Of a DNA stretch of 64,000 bases, positions 7,133 to 15,683 are shown one piece after another. The position numbers and the translations under genes are program-made. Position 1 is the stretch's first letter. The number at the start of each line of letters is the position of its first letter. Location of the stretch: positions 62,001 to 126,000 of the forward strand of contig JAJFGL010000055.1 of assembly GCA_021776135.1 (NCBI GenBank), read 5' to 3'. This DNA comes from Kiloniellaceae bacterium. GTDB lineage: Bacteria; Pseudomonadota; Alphaproteobacteria; Kiloniellales; J153. The notes beneath the pieces are model-generated. The model searched no databases. It saw only the letters and a program-made list of their open reading frames with translations, and had not been told where the DNA came from.

Positions 7133-10100
7133 ATGCGGATCGAACGCCGTTTCACCGAAGCCGGGCAAGACGTTTACGCGGATATCGAATTCCGCCGGAC
7201 CACCAGCGAAATCAAGAATCCCGATGGATCGGTCGTGTTCCAGGCCAAAGATATCATGGTCCCGGCATCCTGGAGCCAGGTCGCCTGCGACATCCTGGCG
7301 CAGAAGTATTTCCGCAAGCGCGGCATCCCCAAGATTTGCAAAAAAATCGAGGAGAACACGGTCCCGTCGTGGCTGTGGCGCTCCGTACCCGACGAGGACG
7401 CCTTGTCCGCCCTGCCGGAAGACGAGCGCACCGAGGGCGAACGCGACGCGCGCCAGGTCTTCGACCGCCTGGCCGGGGCCTGGACCTATTGGGGCTGGAA
7501 GGGCAGCTATTTCGATACCGAGGAGGACGCGAGCGCCTATCTCGACGAGCTGCGCTACATGCTCGCACGGCAGATGGCGGCGCCGAATTCGCCGCAGTGG
7601 TTCAACACCGGCCTGCACTGGGCCTATGGCCTCGACGGACCGAGCCAGGGTCACTACTTCGTCGATCACGTCAGCGGCGATACGGTGCGCTCGACCAGCG
7701 CCTATGAGCGGCCGCAGCCCCATGCCTGCTTCATACAGTCGGTCAACGACGACCTGGTCAACGAAAACGGCATCATGGATTTGTGGGTGCGCGAGGCGCG
7801 CCTGTTCAAGTATGGCTCCGGCACCGGCACCAACTTCTCGCGCCTGCGGGGCGAGAGCGAATCCCTTTCCGGCGGCGGCAAGTCCTCGGGCCTCATGAGC
7901 TTCCTGAAAATCGGCGACCGGGCAGCCGGGGCGATCAAGTCCGGCGGCACCACACGGCGCGCGGCCAAGATGGTCTCCGTCGATATCGACCATCCGGATA
8001 TCGAGGCCTTCATCGACTGGAAGGTGGTCGAGGAACAAAAGGTCGCCGCCATGGTGACCGGCTCCAAACTCTACCGGCGCCATCTGAACGCGGTCATGCA
8101 GGCCTGCCACGCCCAGGGCGCCGGCGAAGGCGAGGCCGCCTTCGATCCAAAACTCAACCGGGCCCTGAAGCTGGCAATCCGCGCCGCGCGCAAGGCCGAT
8201 GTTTCCGAGAACTATGTCCAGCGCGTGATTCACTTCGCGCGCCAGGGATTCGAAAAGATCGAGTTCCAGACCTACGACACCGACTGGGATTCCGATGCCT
8301 ACCTGACGGTCTCGGGCCAGAATTCCAATAACTCGGTCCGGGTCACCAACGACTTCGTGGAGGCGGTGCAAAAGGACGGCGATTGGGATTTGATCCGGCG
8401 CACCGACGGTAAGCGCGCGAAGACCGTGAAGGCGCGCGACCTCTGGGACCGGATCGGTTACGCGGCTTGGGCTTGCGCCGACCCGGGTCTGCAATACGAC
8501 AGCACCATCAACGATTGGCACACCTGCCCGCAATCGGGCCGCATCAATGCCTCGAATCCTTGTTCCGAATACATGTTCCTGGACGATACCGCGTGCAATC
8601 TGGCGTCCATGAACCTCATGGCCTTGCGCAAGGAAGACGGAGCCCTCGATATCGAGGCCTTGGAGCATGGCGCCCGCCTGTGGACCGTGGCGCTGGAAAT
8701 TTCGGTGCTCATGGCGCAGTTCCCATCCAAGGAAATTGCCCGGCTGTCTTATGAGTACCGCACCCTCGGTCTTGGCTACGCCAACATCGGCGGTCTGCTC
8801 ATGGCCGCCGGTCTGCCTTACGATTCCGACCAAGGCCGGGCCGTCTGCGCTTCCATCAGCGCCATACTGACCGGCACCGCCTACGCAACCTCGGCCGAAA
8901 TGGCGGCCGAGCTTGGCGCCTTTCCCGGCCACGGACCGAACCGCGAGGCCATGCTGCGGGTAGTGCGCAATCACCGCCGCGCGGCCCAGGGCGATTCCGA
9001 AGGCTACGAAGACCTCACGGTCAACCCGGTGCCCCTGGACCGCGCCGCCTGCCCCGATCCGGACTTGGCCGAGGCGGCGGTACGGGCCTGGGACCGCGCC
9101 CTGGCTCTGGGCGAAACCCACGGGTTCCGCAACGCCCAGGCCAGCGTGATCGCGCCCACGGGCACCATCGGCCTGGTCATGGATTGCGACACCACGGGGA
9201 TCGAGCCCGATTTCGCCCTGGTCAAGTTCAAGAAGCTGGCCGGCGGCGGGTACTTCAAGATCATCAACCGCACGGTGCCCGAGGCCCTGCGCACCCTCGG
9301 CTACGAAGAGGCCCAGATCCACGAGATCGTGCGCTATGCCGTCGGCACGGGCACCCTGGAGGACGCGCCCGGCGTTAATCACGAAGCCTTGCGCGCCAAA
9401 GGCTTCACCGACACCGCCCTGCAGTTGCTCGAGGCCGGCCTGGCCAGTGCCTTCGACATCAAGTTCGCGTTTTCCAAGTGGTCCCTGGGCGAAGATTTCT
9501 GCACCAAGGAACTGGGGCTGGACGTGGACAAGCTGAACGGGATGTCCTTCGACATGTTGAGCGCCCTCGGCTTTACGGCGCGCGAGATCGAAGCCGCCAA
9601 CACCTATTGCTGTGGCGCCATGACCCTGGAAGGCGCGCCGCACCTCATGGAGCGGCACTTGCCGGTCTTCGATTGCGCGACTCCTTGCGGGCGCAAGGGC
9701 ACCCGGTCGCTCAGCGCGGAAAGTCACATCCGCATGATGGCGGCGGCCCAGCCCTTTATCTCCGGCGCCATTTCCAAGACCATCAACATGCCGGGCGACG
9801 CCACGGTCGATGACTGCAAAGACGCCTACATGCTATCCTGGCGCCTGGGGCTAAAGGCCAACGCGCTCTACCGCGACGGCTCCAAGCTGTCGCAGCCCCT
9901 CGCCTCCAGTTTGCTCGAGGGAACCGAGGACGAGGCCGAAGACCTGGAGGAAACCTTCAGCGAGCGGGTCGCCGCCGCGCCGGCGCAAGCGCGCGCCGAA
10001 CTGGTCGCCGAGCGGGTGATCGAGCGTATCGAACGCCGGGTGGCGCGCGAGCGCCTGCCCTCGCGGCGCAAGGGCTATACGCAAAAGGCCGTAGTCGGCG

Positions 10101-10834
10101 GCCATAAGGTCTATCTGCGCACCGGCGAATACGAGGATGGTAAGCTCGGCGAAATTTTCATCGACATGCACAAGGAAGGCGCCGCCTTCCGCAGCTTGAT
10201 GAACAACTTCGCCATCGCCATTTCGATCGGCCTGCAATACGGCGTGCCCTTGGATGAATACGTCGAAGCCTTCACCTTCACCCGCTTCGAGCCTTCGGGC
10301 ATGGTCGAGGGCAACGACACCATCAAGATGGCGACCTCGATCATCGACTATCTGTTCCGGGAATTGGCGATCTCCTACCTGGGGCGCGACGACCTGGCCC
10401 ACGCGGAGCCGGAGGATATGCTGCCCGATTCCATCGGCCGCGGCGCAGTCGAGGGCGAGCTGCCCAAGACCGAGCGCGACACCATGGTCGAAACGGTCCG
10501 GCGCATGGCCTCCAAAGGTTACATACGCAACCGGCTCACGGTGGTGGATGGCGGGATCGGCACAGGCGTTTCCGGCAAGAGTGCCTCGAACCCAAGCGCG
10601 GGCGGCCCCGTGAGCCAAGCCGCCATAGCCACCGCCGAGGTTTTGGTAAGCGAATCCTTCAGCGTCGAGGAAACGGTCACCGAGCGCGCCGGCATCCAGA
10701 TCGAGCGCCGGCGTGAGGCGCGCATGAAAGGCTATGAAGGCGACGCCTGCGGCGAATGCGGCAACTTCACCCTGGTCCGCAACGGCACCTGCCTGAAATG
10801 CGACACCTGCGGCGGCACCAGCGGCTGTTCGTGA
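7133..10834 (+). CDS. nrdJ: Vitamin B12-dependent (class II) ribonucleoside-diphosphate reductase
   Basis: NrdJ reduces ribonucleotides to deoxyribonucleotides using an adenosylcobalamin-derived thiyl radical, so it works with or without oxygen. The 1233-residue protein is of the long alphaproteobacterial type. Visible landmarks are [15 protein letters not shown] (about residue 150), [15 protein letters not shown] (about 228), the catalytic finger-loop region [20 protein letters not shown] (about 473), [20 protein letters not shown] (about 670), and a C-terminal cysteine-rich tail with CGECGNF and [13 protein letters not shown] that supplies the redox or zinc-binding cysteines. The ATG at 7133 is chosen because homologous enzymes start near MRIERRFTE; an upstream in-frame ATG at 6971 falls inside the operator region. 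Paired NrdR boxes suggest repression by NrdR. No other reductase class is in the window. Confidence 0.96.
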   Translation: MRIERRFTEAGQDVYADIEFRRTTSEIKNPDGSVVFQAKDIMVPASWSQVACDILAQKYFRKRGIPKICKKIEENTVPSWLWRSVPDEDALSALPEDERTEGERDARQVFDRLAGAWTYWGWKGSYFDTEEDASAYLDELRYMLARQMAAPNSPQWFNTGLHWAYGLDGPSQGHYFVDHVSGDTVRSTSAYERPQPHACFIQSVNDDLVNENGIMDLWVREARLFKYGSGTGTNFSRLRGESESLSGGGKSSGLMSFLKIGDRAAGAIKSGGTTRRAAKMVSVDIDHPDIEAFIDWKVVEEQKVAAMVTGSKLYRRHLNAVMQACHAQGAGEGEAAFDPKLNRALKLAIRAARKADVSENYVQRVIHFARQGFEKIEFQTYDTDWDSDAYLTVSGQNSNNSVRVTNDFVEAVQKDGDWDLIRRTDGKRAKTVKARDLWDRIGYAAWACADPGLQYDSTINDWHTCPQSGRINASNPCSEYMFLDDTACNLASMNLMALRKEDGALDIEALEHGARLWTVALEISVLMAQFPSKEIARLSYEYRTLGLGYANIGGLLMAAGLPYDSDQGRAVCASISAILTGTAYATSAEMAAELGAFPGHGPNREAMLRVVRNHRRAAQGDSEGYEDLTVNPVPLDRAACPDPDLAEAAVRAWDRALALGETHGFRNAQASVIAPTGTIGLVMDCDTTGIEPDFALVKFKKLAGGGYFKIINRTVPEALRTLGYEEAQIHEIVRYAVGTGTLEDAPGVNHEALRAKGFTDTALQLLEAGLASAFDIKFAFSKWSLGEDFCTKELGLDVDKLNGMSFDMLSALGFTAREIEAANTYCCGAMTLEGAPHLMERHLPVFDCATPCGRKGTRSLSAESHIRMMAAAQPFISGAISKTINMPGDATVDDCKDAYMLSWRLGLKANALYRDGSKLSQPLASSLLEGTEDEAEDLEETFSERVAAAPAQARAELVAERVIERIERRVARERLPSRRKGYTQKAVVGGHKVYLRTGEYEDGKLGEIFIDMHKEGAAFRSLMNNFAIAISIGLQYGVPLDEYVEAFTFTRFEPSGMVEGNDTIKMATSIIDYLFRELAISYLGRDDLAHAEPEDMLPDSIGRGAVEGELPKTERDTMVETVRRMASKGYIRNRLTVVDGGIGTGVSGKSASNPSAGGPVSQAAIATAEVLVSESFSVEETVTERAGIQIERRREARMKGYEGDACGECGNFTLVRNGTCLKCDTCGGTSGCS

Positions 10835-10844
10835 GGGACTTTCG

Positions 10845-11756
10845 CTAAGTTAGGCAAGCGCGCAGGGAGCGCGCCAAGGCGCGCATCGTGGCGAAGTAGG
10901 CATCCGGGCCGGGTAGCAGAGCGGCGCCCAGGGGGTCGAGCACGGCGATTTTGGCCCCAGTTCCCTCGACTAGGTTGCTTGCCCGTGACGGCTCGAATTG
11001 CGGTTCCACGAAGACGCAAGCGGCGCCGGTTTCGCGCAGACGGGCGCGCATCAGCGCGATCCGTTTCGCGCCCGGCGCGCGTTCCGGGTCGAGGGCGACG
11101 GCGCCAATTTGCTTCATGGCGAAGCGCCGCACGAAGTATCCATAGGCGTCGTGATAAACCATAAAAGGCGCGGCCCTCACCGGCGCCAGTATCGCCGCTA
11201 GTTCCGTTTCCAAATCCCCCAGGCGCTCGCCCAAGACGGCGGCGTTTTCCGTATAGCGCGCGGCATTGGCCGGATCGATCCGCGCCAGGAATTCGGCTGC
11301 CGCGCGGGCTATCGCACTTGCGTTGCGCGGGTCCAGCCAGATGTGGCTGTCTGGGGCTTGCCCGGCCTCGCCTTTCAGCAACGCGACCCCCCCGGCCCCG
11401 CTGGCGGTCAGAACCGCGGTCTTCTTGGCCAAGACGGCAAGAGGTTTGGCCAGGGAGGTTTCCAGCCCCGCCCCGACCCAGATAACCAGATCGGCGCGGC
11501 TCAAGGCCCGGGCCTGGGCCGGGGTTAGGCTCCCGCCATGGGGCGAGCGGGCACCCTGGAACAGAAGCCCAGGCGCCCCCAGCCCCGCCATGACGGCGGA
11601 GACTAGGCTATGCAGGGGCTGGATAGAGGCCGCGACCCGCGGCGCCGGGGCCTCCGCCCCCTGGCCGGGACCGGACACAAGCAGCAAGGCCGCGAAAATC
11701 CAAGCGGCCCCCAGTTTCGGCGCTACAAGTCTCGGCAAAGTCATTTCCGGTTCCAT
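10845..11756 (-). CDS. znuA: Zinc ABC transporter substrate-binding protein
   Basis: ZnuA is the periplasmic zinc-capture protein of the ZnuABC importer. A signal peptide (AAWIFAALLLVSGPGQG) is followed by the cluster A-I SBP fold. Metal-ligand histidines are visible in SIQPLHSLVSAVM, DSHIWLDPRNAS and MVYHDAYGYFVRRF, with an acidic ligand likely in AVLDPLG. The His/Asp-rich flexible loop usual in ZnuA proteins, between the first and second ligands, is missing; that stretch reads ASGAGGVALLKGEAGQAPDS. A second in-frame ATG at 11744 is an alternative start. It is divergent from zur-znuC-znuB, with a perfect Zur box 12 bases upstream of the annotated start. Confidence 0.92.
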   Translation of the reverse strand: MEPEMTLPRLVAPKLGAAWIFAALLLVSGPGQGAEAPAPRVAASIQPLHSLVSAVMAGLGAPGLLFQGARSPHGGSLTPAQARALSRADLVIWVGAGLETSLAKPLAVLAKKTAVLTASGAGGVALLKGEAGQAPDSHIWLDPRNASAIARAAAEFLARIDPANAARYTENAAVLGERLGDLETELAAILAPVRAAPFMVYHDAYGYFVRRFAMKQIGAVALDPERAPGAKRIALMRARLRETGAACVFVEPQFEPSRASNLVEGTGAKIAVLDPLGAALLPGPDAYFATMRALARSLRACLT

Positions 11757-11767
11757 TTTTATAAGAT

Positions 11768-11784
11768 ATGTTATATTATAACAT
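11768..11784. promoter_or_regulatory. Zur box between znuA and zur
   Basis: A perfect 17-bp palindrome, ATGTTATATTATAACAT, matches the proteobacterial Zur consensus (GTTATANNATAAC type). It lies directly upstream of znuA and 121 bases before zur, in a position to block the znuA promoter and possibly the divergent one. Established knowledge: zinc-loaded Zur binds such boxes and represses znu genes. Confidence 0.85.
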
Positions 11785-11823
11785 TCTCAAACGAAAACCG
11801 GAGAGTCAAGATGCCGGAGCGGA

Positions 11824-11885
11824 CATGAGTATGCCGGACAGGACAGGACTGAGCTGGAGAGGCCATGAGTATGCCGGACAGGACA
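11824..11885 (+). repeat. 22-bp direct repeats in the zur leader
   Basis: Two identical 22-bp copies, at 11824-11845 and 11864-11885, are spaced 40 bp start to start. A decayed third copy begins near 11884. Each contains in-frame-looking ATGAG/ATGCC triplets, so several short upstream ATGs precede zur. The two spacer bases differ, which suggests an old tandem duplication. Confidence 0.7.
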
Positions 11886-11904
11886 TGACCATGCCGAGGA
11901 GACC

Positions 11905-12408
11905 ATGAACAAAACCATGACGGCGACCAAGGGCGCCTTCCCCGGCGTCCGGCACGATCACGGGGATTGCGTGGCCGGCGCCTTGCGCGCGGCGGAGGAG
12001 CTTTGCGCCCAGCGCGGCGCGCGCCTGACCAAGCTGCGCCGCCGGGTGTTCGAATTGGTCTGGTCCAGTCACGCGCCTGTTGGCGCCTACGATCTGCTGC
12101 GGCGATTGGCGCGCGAGCGCGATGGGGCCGCGCCGCCGACGGTTTACCGGGCCTTGGATTTTCTGCGCGGTCACGGCCTTATCCACCGCATCGAAAGCCT
12201 GAACGCCTTCGTCGGCTGCTGCGCCCCCGGCCTGGCCCACGCCGGCCAGTTCCTGATTTGCAGCGCTTGCGGCACGGCGGCGGAGATCGACGACCCGCGC
12301 CTCGACGCGGCCATCGAAAAGCGCGCCAAGGCCCTGGGTTTCGCCATCCAACGCAAGACCATCGAGGTCGAGGGCTTGTGCCCGCCGTGCCAGGCACGCC
12401 GGTCATGA
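11905..12408 (+). CDS. zur: Zinc uptake regulator, Fur family
   Basis: Zur is the zinc-sensing transcriptional repressor of zinc import. The 167-residue Fur-family protein has an N-terminal winged helix (RGARLTKLRRRVFELVW to PPTVYRALDFLRGHGLIHR) and a C-terminal dimerisation domain. Structural zinc cysteines are visible in LICSACGTAAEID and GLCPPCQARRS; sensory-site residues include H and C in NAFVGCCAPGLAHAGQF. Its stop overlaps the znuC start in ATGA, so it forms a tight operon zur-znuC-znuB. Linkage to znu genes and the Zur box favours Zur over Fur. Confidence 0.92.
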   Translation: MNKTMTATKGAFPGVRHDHGDCVAGALRAAEELCAQRGARLTKLRRRVFELVWSSHAPVGAYDLLRRLARERDGAAPPTVYRALDFLRGHGLIHRIESLNAFVGCCAPGLAHAGQFLICSACGTAAEIDDPRLDAAIEKRAKALGFAIQRKTIEVEGLCPPCQARRS

Positions 12409-13175
12409 GTCCTGAAGCAAGGGCACCCGGCCTGCTGATCGAGATCGAGGACTTGGCGGTGAAATTCGGAACCGCCACCGCCTTAAGCCACGTCGGCCTC
12501 AAACTTAGCGGCGGGGAGATCGTCAGCCTGATCGGCCCCAACGGCGCCGGCAAGACAACCCTGGTGCGTGTTGCCGCCGGGCTGATCGCGCCCACGGCGG
12601 GCACGCTTTGGCGCCGGCCCGGCCTGCGTTTGGGCTACGTGCCGCAACGGCTCAAGATCGACCGGGTGCTGCCCTTGAGCGTGCGCCGCTTCCTGGCCTT
12701 GGCCGGAAAAGCGAGCCGCGCCGAGGCCGAGACGGCCTTGGGCGAGGTCGAGGCGGCGGGCCTGATGGAGCATTCGATCCACGATCTTTCCGGCGGCGAG
12801 TTTCAGCGCGTCATGCTGGCCCGGGCCATGTTGCGCAAACCGGATCTGCTGTTGCTGGACGAGCCCTTGCAGGGCGTCGATCTGGGCGGCCAGGTGTCGC
12901 TCTACGATTTGATTGGCCGCTTGCGGGACCGCCATGGCCTGGGGGTCTTGCTGGTCTCCCACGATTTGCACATCGTCATGGCCGCGACCGACCGGGTGGT
13001 GTGCCTCAATCACCACGTCTGTTGTTCGGGCGCGCCTGAGGCCATCCGGCACCACCCGGAATACGTCGCCCTCTTCGGCCCCGAGGCGGCGCGCCGCCTG
13101 GCGGTCTATGCCCACGACCACGACCACGACCACGACCTGGCCGGAAACCCGGTCCCGCCGGAGCCCCGACCATGA
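12405..13175 (+). CDS. znuC: Zinc ABC transporter ATP-binding protein
   Basis: ZnuC is the ATPase of the zinc importer. Walker A (GPNGAGKTT, about residue 45), Q-loop, ABC signature LSGGEFQRV (about 130), Walker B (LLLLDEPLQGVD) and the switch His (LLVSHDLHIV) are all visible. The C-terminus ends in VYAHDHDHDHD, a His/Asp tail seen in other ZnuC proteins. The start at 12405 overlaps the zur stop by 4 bases; the longer open frame upstream merely runs through zur in another frame. The gene overlaps znuB by 4 bases. Confidence 0.94.
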   Translation: MSPEARAPGLLIEIEDLAVKFGTATALSHVGLKLSGGEIVSLIGPNGAGKTTLVRVAAGLIAPTAGTLWRRPGLRLGYVPQRLKIDRVLPLSVRRFLALAGKASRAEAETALGEVEAAGLMEHSIHDLSGGEFQRVMLARAMLRKPDLLLLDEPLQGVDLGGQVSLYDLIGRLRDRHGLGVLLVSHDLHIVMAATDRVVCLNHHVCCSGAPEAIRHHPEYVALFGPEAARRLAVYAHDHDHDHDLAGNPVPPEPRP

Positions 13176-13972
13176 TGGAGGAATTCTTCCTGCGGGCGCT
13201 GATCGCCGGCATCGGGGTCGCGGCGGTGGCCGCGCCCTTGGGCTGTTTCGTGGTCTGGCGGCGCATGGCCTATTTTGGCGCCACCCTGGCTCATGGTGCG
13301 CTCTTGGGCGTTGCACTGGGCTTACTGCTGGGGATCGATCCGGTGTTTGGGATCGCCGCCTCCTCGATTGTCATCGCCTTGATCGTCACCGGCCTGCAAC
13401 GCCAGCGCGCCCTGGGCGGCGATACCCTGCTCGGCATCCTGGCCCACGCGGGCCTGGCCCTGGGGCTGGTCGCCCTGGCCTTCCTGCCATCCGTGCGCTT
13501 CGACCTCATGGCCACCTTGTTCGGCGACGTGCTGGCCGTGACCTGGAGCGACATTTTCTGGATCTATCTCGGCGGCAGCGCCGTATTGGCGGTCCTGGCC
13601 CTCATATGGAACGCCCTGCTCGCGGTTACACTGAACGAGGACCTGGCGCGCGCCGAAGGCGTCCCGGCCGCCCCGGTCCAATTCGCCTTCATGCTGATCC
13701 TGGCAGTGGTCATCGCCATCGCCATGAAAGTAGTCGGGGTGTTGCTGATAGTCTCCCTGCTGATTATCCCGGCCGCCGCCGCCCGCCCCTATGCTCGCAC
13801 GCCGGAACGCATGGCCATCCTGGCCGCAGCCGCCGGTGCGCTCGCGGTCATCGGCGGACTTTTCGCTTCGCTGCAATGGGATACGCCGGCGGGCCCCTCC
13901 ATCGTCGCCGCGGCGACGGCGATATTCGCCGTGTCGTTTACGCTTGGCACACTCGGCAAACGGATTTCTTGA
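13172..13972 (+). CDS. znuB: Zinc ABC transporter permease
   Basis: ZnuB forms the inner-membrane channel of the zinc importer. The 266-residue protein carries about eight hydrophobic helices and family landmarks: GCFVVWRRMAYFGATLAHGALLGVALG, LGILAHAGLALGLV, MATLFGDVLAVTW, and VVGVLLIVSLLIIPAAAARPYAR. It follows znuC with a 4-base overlap. The Zur box upstream of the locus suggests zinc repression. Confidence 0.94.
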   Translation: MMEEFFLRALIAGIGVAAVAAPLGCFVVWRRMAYFGATLAHGALLGVALGLLLGIDPVFGIAASSIVIALIVTGLQRQRALGGDTLLGILAHAGLALGLVALAFLPSVRFDLMATLFGDVLAVTWSDIFWIYLGGSAVLAVLALIWNALLAVTLNEDLARAEGVPAAPVQFAFMLILAVVIAIAMKVVGVLLIVSLLIIPAAAARPYARTPERMAILAAAAGALAVIGGLFASLQWDTPAGPSIVAAATAIFAVSFTLGTLGKRIS

Positions 13973-13987
13973 AGGGAACCGCGAACC

Positions 13988-14740
13988 ATGGACTATGACA
14001 AGACCGATATCGCCGCCGTCTACGACTCCGCGCGCGGTTTCGATCCGGATATTCTGCAAGAATGGCTGACGCTTCTTTCAGCCCAGGTGCCTAAGGATGG
14101 CGTTTCGCGCATCGTCGATCTGGGGTGCGGCACCGGCCGCTTCACCGAAGCGCTCTCTCTCCATTTCGATGCCGATGTGGTGGGAATCGATCCCTCGGCA
14201 ACAATGCTCCAGAGGGCCCGCGAGAAAAACTCCCGGAACCCGGTTTCCTTCAAGCAAGGAACCGGAGAATCGCTACCCCTGGAAGACAGTTCGGCCGATA
14301 TGGTGTTTATGTCGATGGTTTATCACCACCTGCCCGACCCGCAAGGCACGGCGCGGGAATGCCACCGCGTCTTGCGCAAGGGCGGCCATGTCTGCATAAG
14401 AAACAGCACACTGGATCAGATTGAGACCTATCCCTATTTGAGATTCTTCGACGGCATCCGGGCCATCATCGAAGAGCAATCGATTCCCCGTGGCCAGATA
14501 GAAAGTGATTTCAGCACCGCCGGATTTAAAGCCGTAATTCACAAGGCCATACCCCACCGTATCGCGCCCGATTGGGCCAGCTACGCGGACAAACAGGCAA
14601 AGGGCGCGGATTCCTTCTTGGCCCGGCTTCCCGAGGGTGACTTTCAGGCCGGCATAACCGCCCTGCGCGCCCATGCGGAACAAGCGGACCCTGAAGAATC
14701 CGTGAGGATGAATATCGATCTTTTCGTGTTCCAAAGATGA
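13988..14740 (+). CDS. Class I SAM-dependent methyltransferase
   Basis: This is a soluble methyltransferase of the UbiE/Methyltransf_11 type. The SAM-binding motif I is RIVDLGCGTGRFTEAL (about residues 41-56), followed by VVGIDPSATMLQRARE, the acidic loop SLPLEDSSADMVFMSMVYHHLPDP, and RVLRKGGHVCIRNST. The C-terminal 100 residues have no recognisable substrate signature. An AAGGGA site precedes the ATG, and it begins 15 bases after znuB, so it may be read through from the zinc operon; a role in zinc handling is not supported. Substrate unknown. Confidence 0.82.
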   Translation: MDYDKTDIAAVYDSARGFDPDILQEWLTLLSAQVPKDGVSRIVDLGCGTGRFTEALSLHFDADVVGIDPSATMLQRAREKNSRNPVSFKQGTGESLPLEDSSADMVFMSMVYHHLPDPQGTARECHRVLRKGGHVCIRNSTLDQIETYPYLRFFDGIRAIIEEQSIPRGQIESDFSTAGFKAVIHKAIPHRIAPDWASYADKQAKGADSFLARLPEGDFQAGITALRAHAEQADPEESVRMNIDLFVFQR

Positions 14741-14759
14741 AGCTCTAGTCAGGTGAAAG

Positions 14760-15683
14760 ATGACGACCCTTCCCTTCGCCCTCTACGATGCCTTTTCCGA
14801 TACCGCTTTCGGCGGTAGCCAAGCGGGCGTGGTTTCCGGCGCCGCGGGACTCGATGCCGAGACCAGAGCGCGGATCGCGCGGGAGCTAGGCGCGCCGGCT
14901 TGCGGTTTCATCGCCGCTTGCGAAGGCCGCTCGGTCAGCGCGCGTTTCGTGTCGCCGCTGGCCGAATTGCCCATGTGCGGTCATGGCACTCTCGGCCTGG
15001 TGACCCGGCTGGTCGAGCAAGGCGCGATAAGCTGGAACGGCGGTGACCGGATCGAGCTTGAGTTGCGCCTGCCCACGGCCATGGCGACGGTGGAAATCAG
15101 CCGCCGCGCCGATGGCCGCCCCCTGGTCATGCTCGACGTTCAAACGCCCCGGTTTCGCCAAGACGGCCTGGACATGGAGGAACTGGCGGCGCTGCTGGGA
15201 CTTGGCAAGCAGGACTACAACCGGGAGCGGCCCATGGAAACAGCCTCCGCCGACTTCGTTCATCTCGTGGTGCCGGTCAAGGACTTGGCGGCCATGGGCC
15301 GCATCGAGCCCGATTTTCCTGGATTGACCCGGTTCTGCCAAGCCCATGGGCTGCAAACCGTCGCCGTCTTCTGCACCGAAGTTGAGCAGCCGGACCATGA
15401 CCTTCATGTGCGCGATTTTTGCCCCGCCGTCGGGGTCGCGGAATCGGCGGCGGCGGGCACCACCAACGGCGCCCTGACCAGCTACCTAATCCGCCATGGC
15501 ATGGTGACGGCAAACAGCGATGGAATGATCGCGGTTCAGGCGGAACAGGGCCACGAGATCGGCCGGCCAAGCTCCATACGCTCGCTCGTCACCCTGAACG
15601 CCGGCGCCATCGCCCGCCTGCAGGTCGGCGGCGTCGCGGCTAAGGTTCTGGACGGTCAATTGCATCTGCCGTCCGCGCCTTAG
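14760..15683 (+). CDS. PhzF-family isomerase-like protein
   Basis: The protein has the two-lobed diaminopimelate-epimerase-like fold of PhzF. Family landmarks include FALYDAFSDTAFGGSQAGVV at the N-terminus and LPMCGHGTLGLVTRL. The segment that normally carries the catalytic Glu (usually read as SET) is instead GAPACGFIA, and the second-lobe EDPxTG motif reads VAESAAAGTTNGAL. It may therefore have changed chemistry or none. Its 3' end overlaps the convergent pbfA stop by 4 bases. There are no other phenazine genes here. The family call is good; the function is unknown. Confidence 0.75.
   Translation: MTTLPFALYDAFSDTAFGGSQAGVVSGAAGLDAETRARIARELGAPACGFIAACEGRSVSARFVSPLAELPMCGHGTLGLVTRLVEQGAISWNGGDRIELELRLPTAMATVEISRRADGRPLVMLDVQTPRFRQDGLDMEELAALLGLGKQDYNRERPMETASADFVHLVVPVKDLAAMGRIEPDFPGLTRFCQAHGLQTVAVFCTEVEQPDHDLHVRDFCPAVGVAESAAAGTTNGALTSYLIRHGMVTANSDGMIAVQAEQGHEIGRPSSIRSLVTLNAGAIARLQVGGVAAKVLDGQLHLPSAP

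Noticed and set aside
7070-9727. 885-codon open frame antisense to nrdJ
   Set aside because: It is the mirror of the high-GC nrdJ reading frame; its translation is Gly/Ala/Arg/Val-rich without any family motif.
11824-11885. CRISPR-like direct repeats
   Set aside because: Only two to three copies, 18-base spacers, no cas genes; a simple duplication is more likely.
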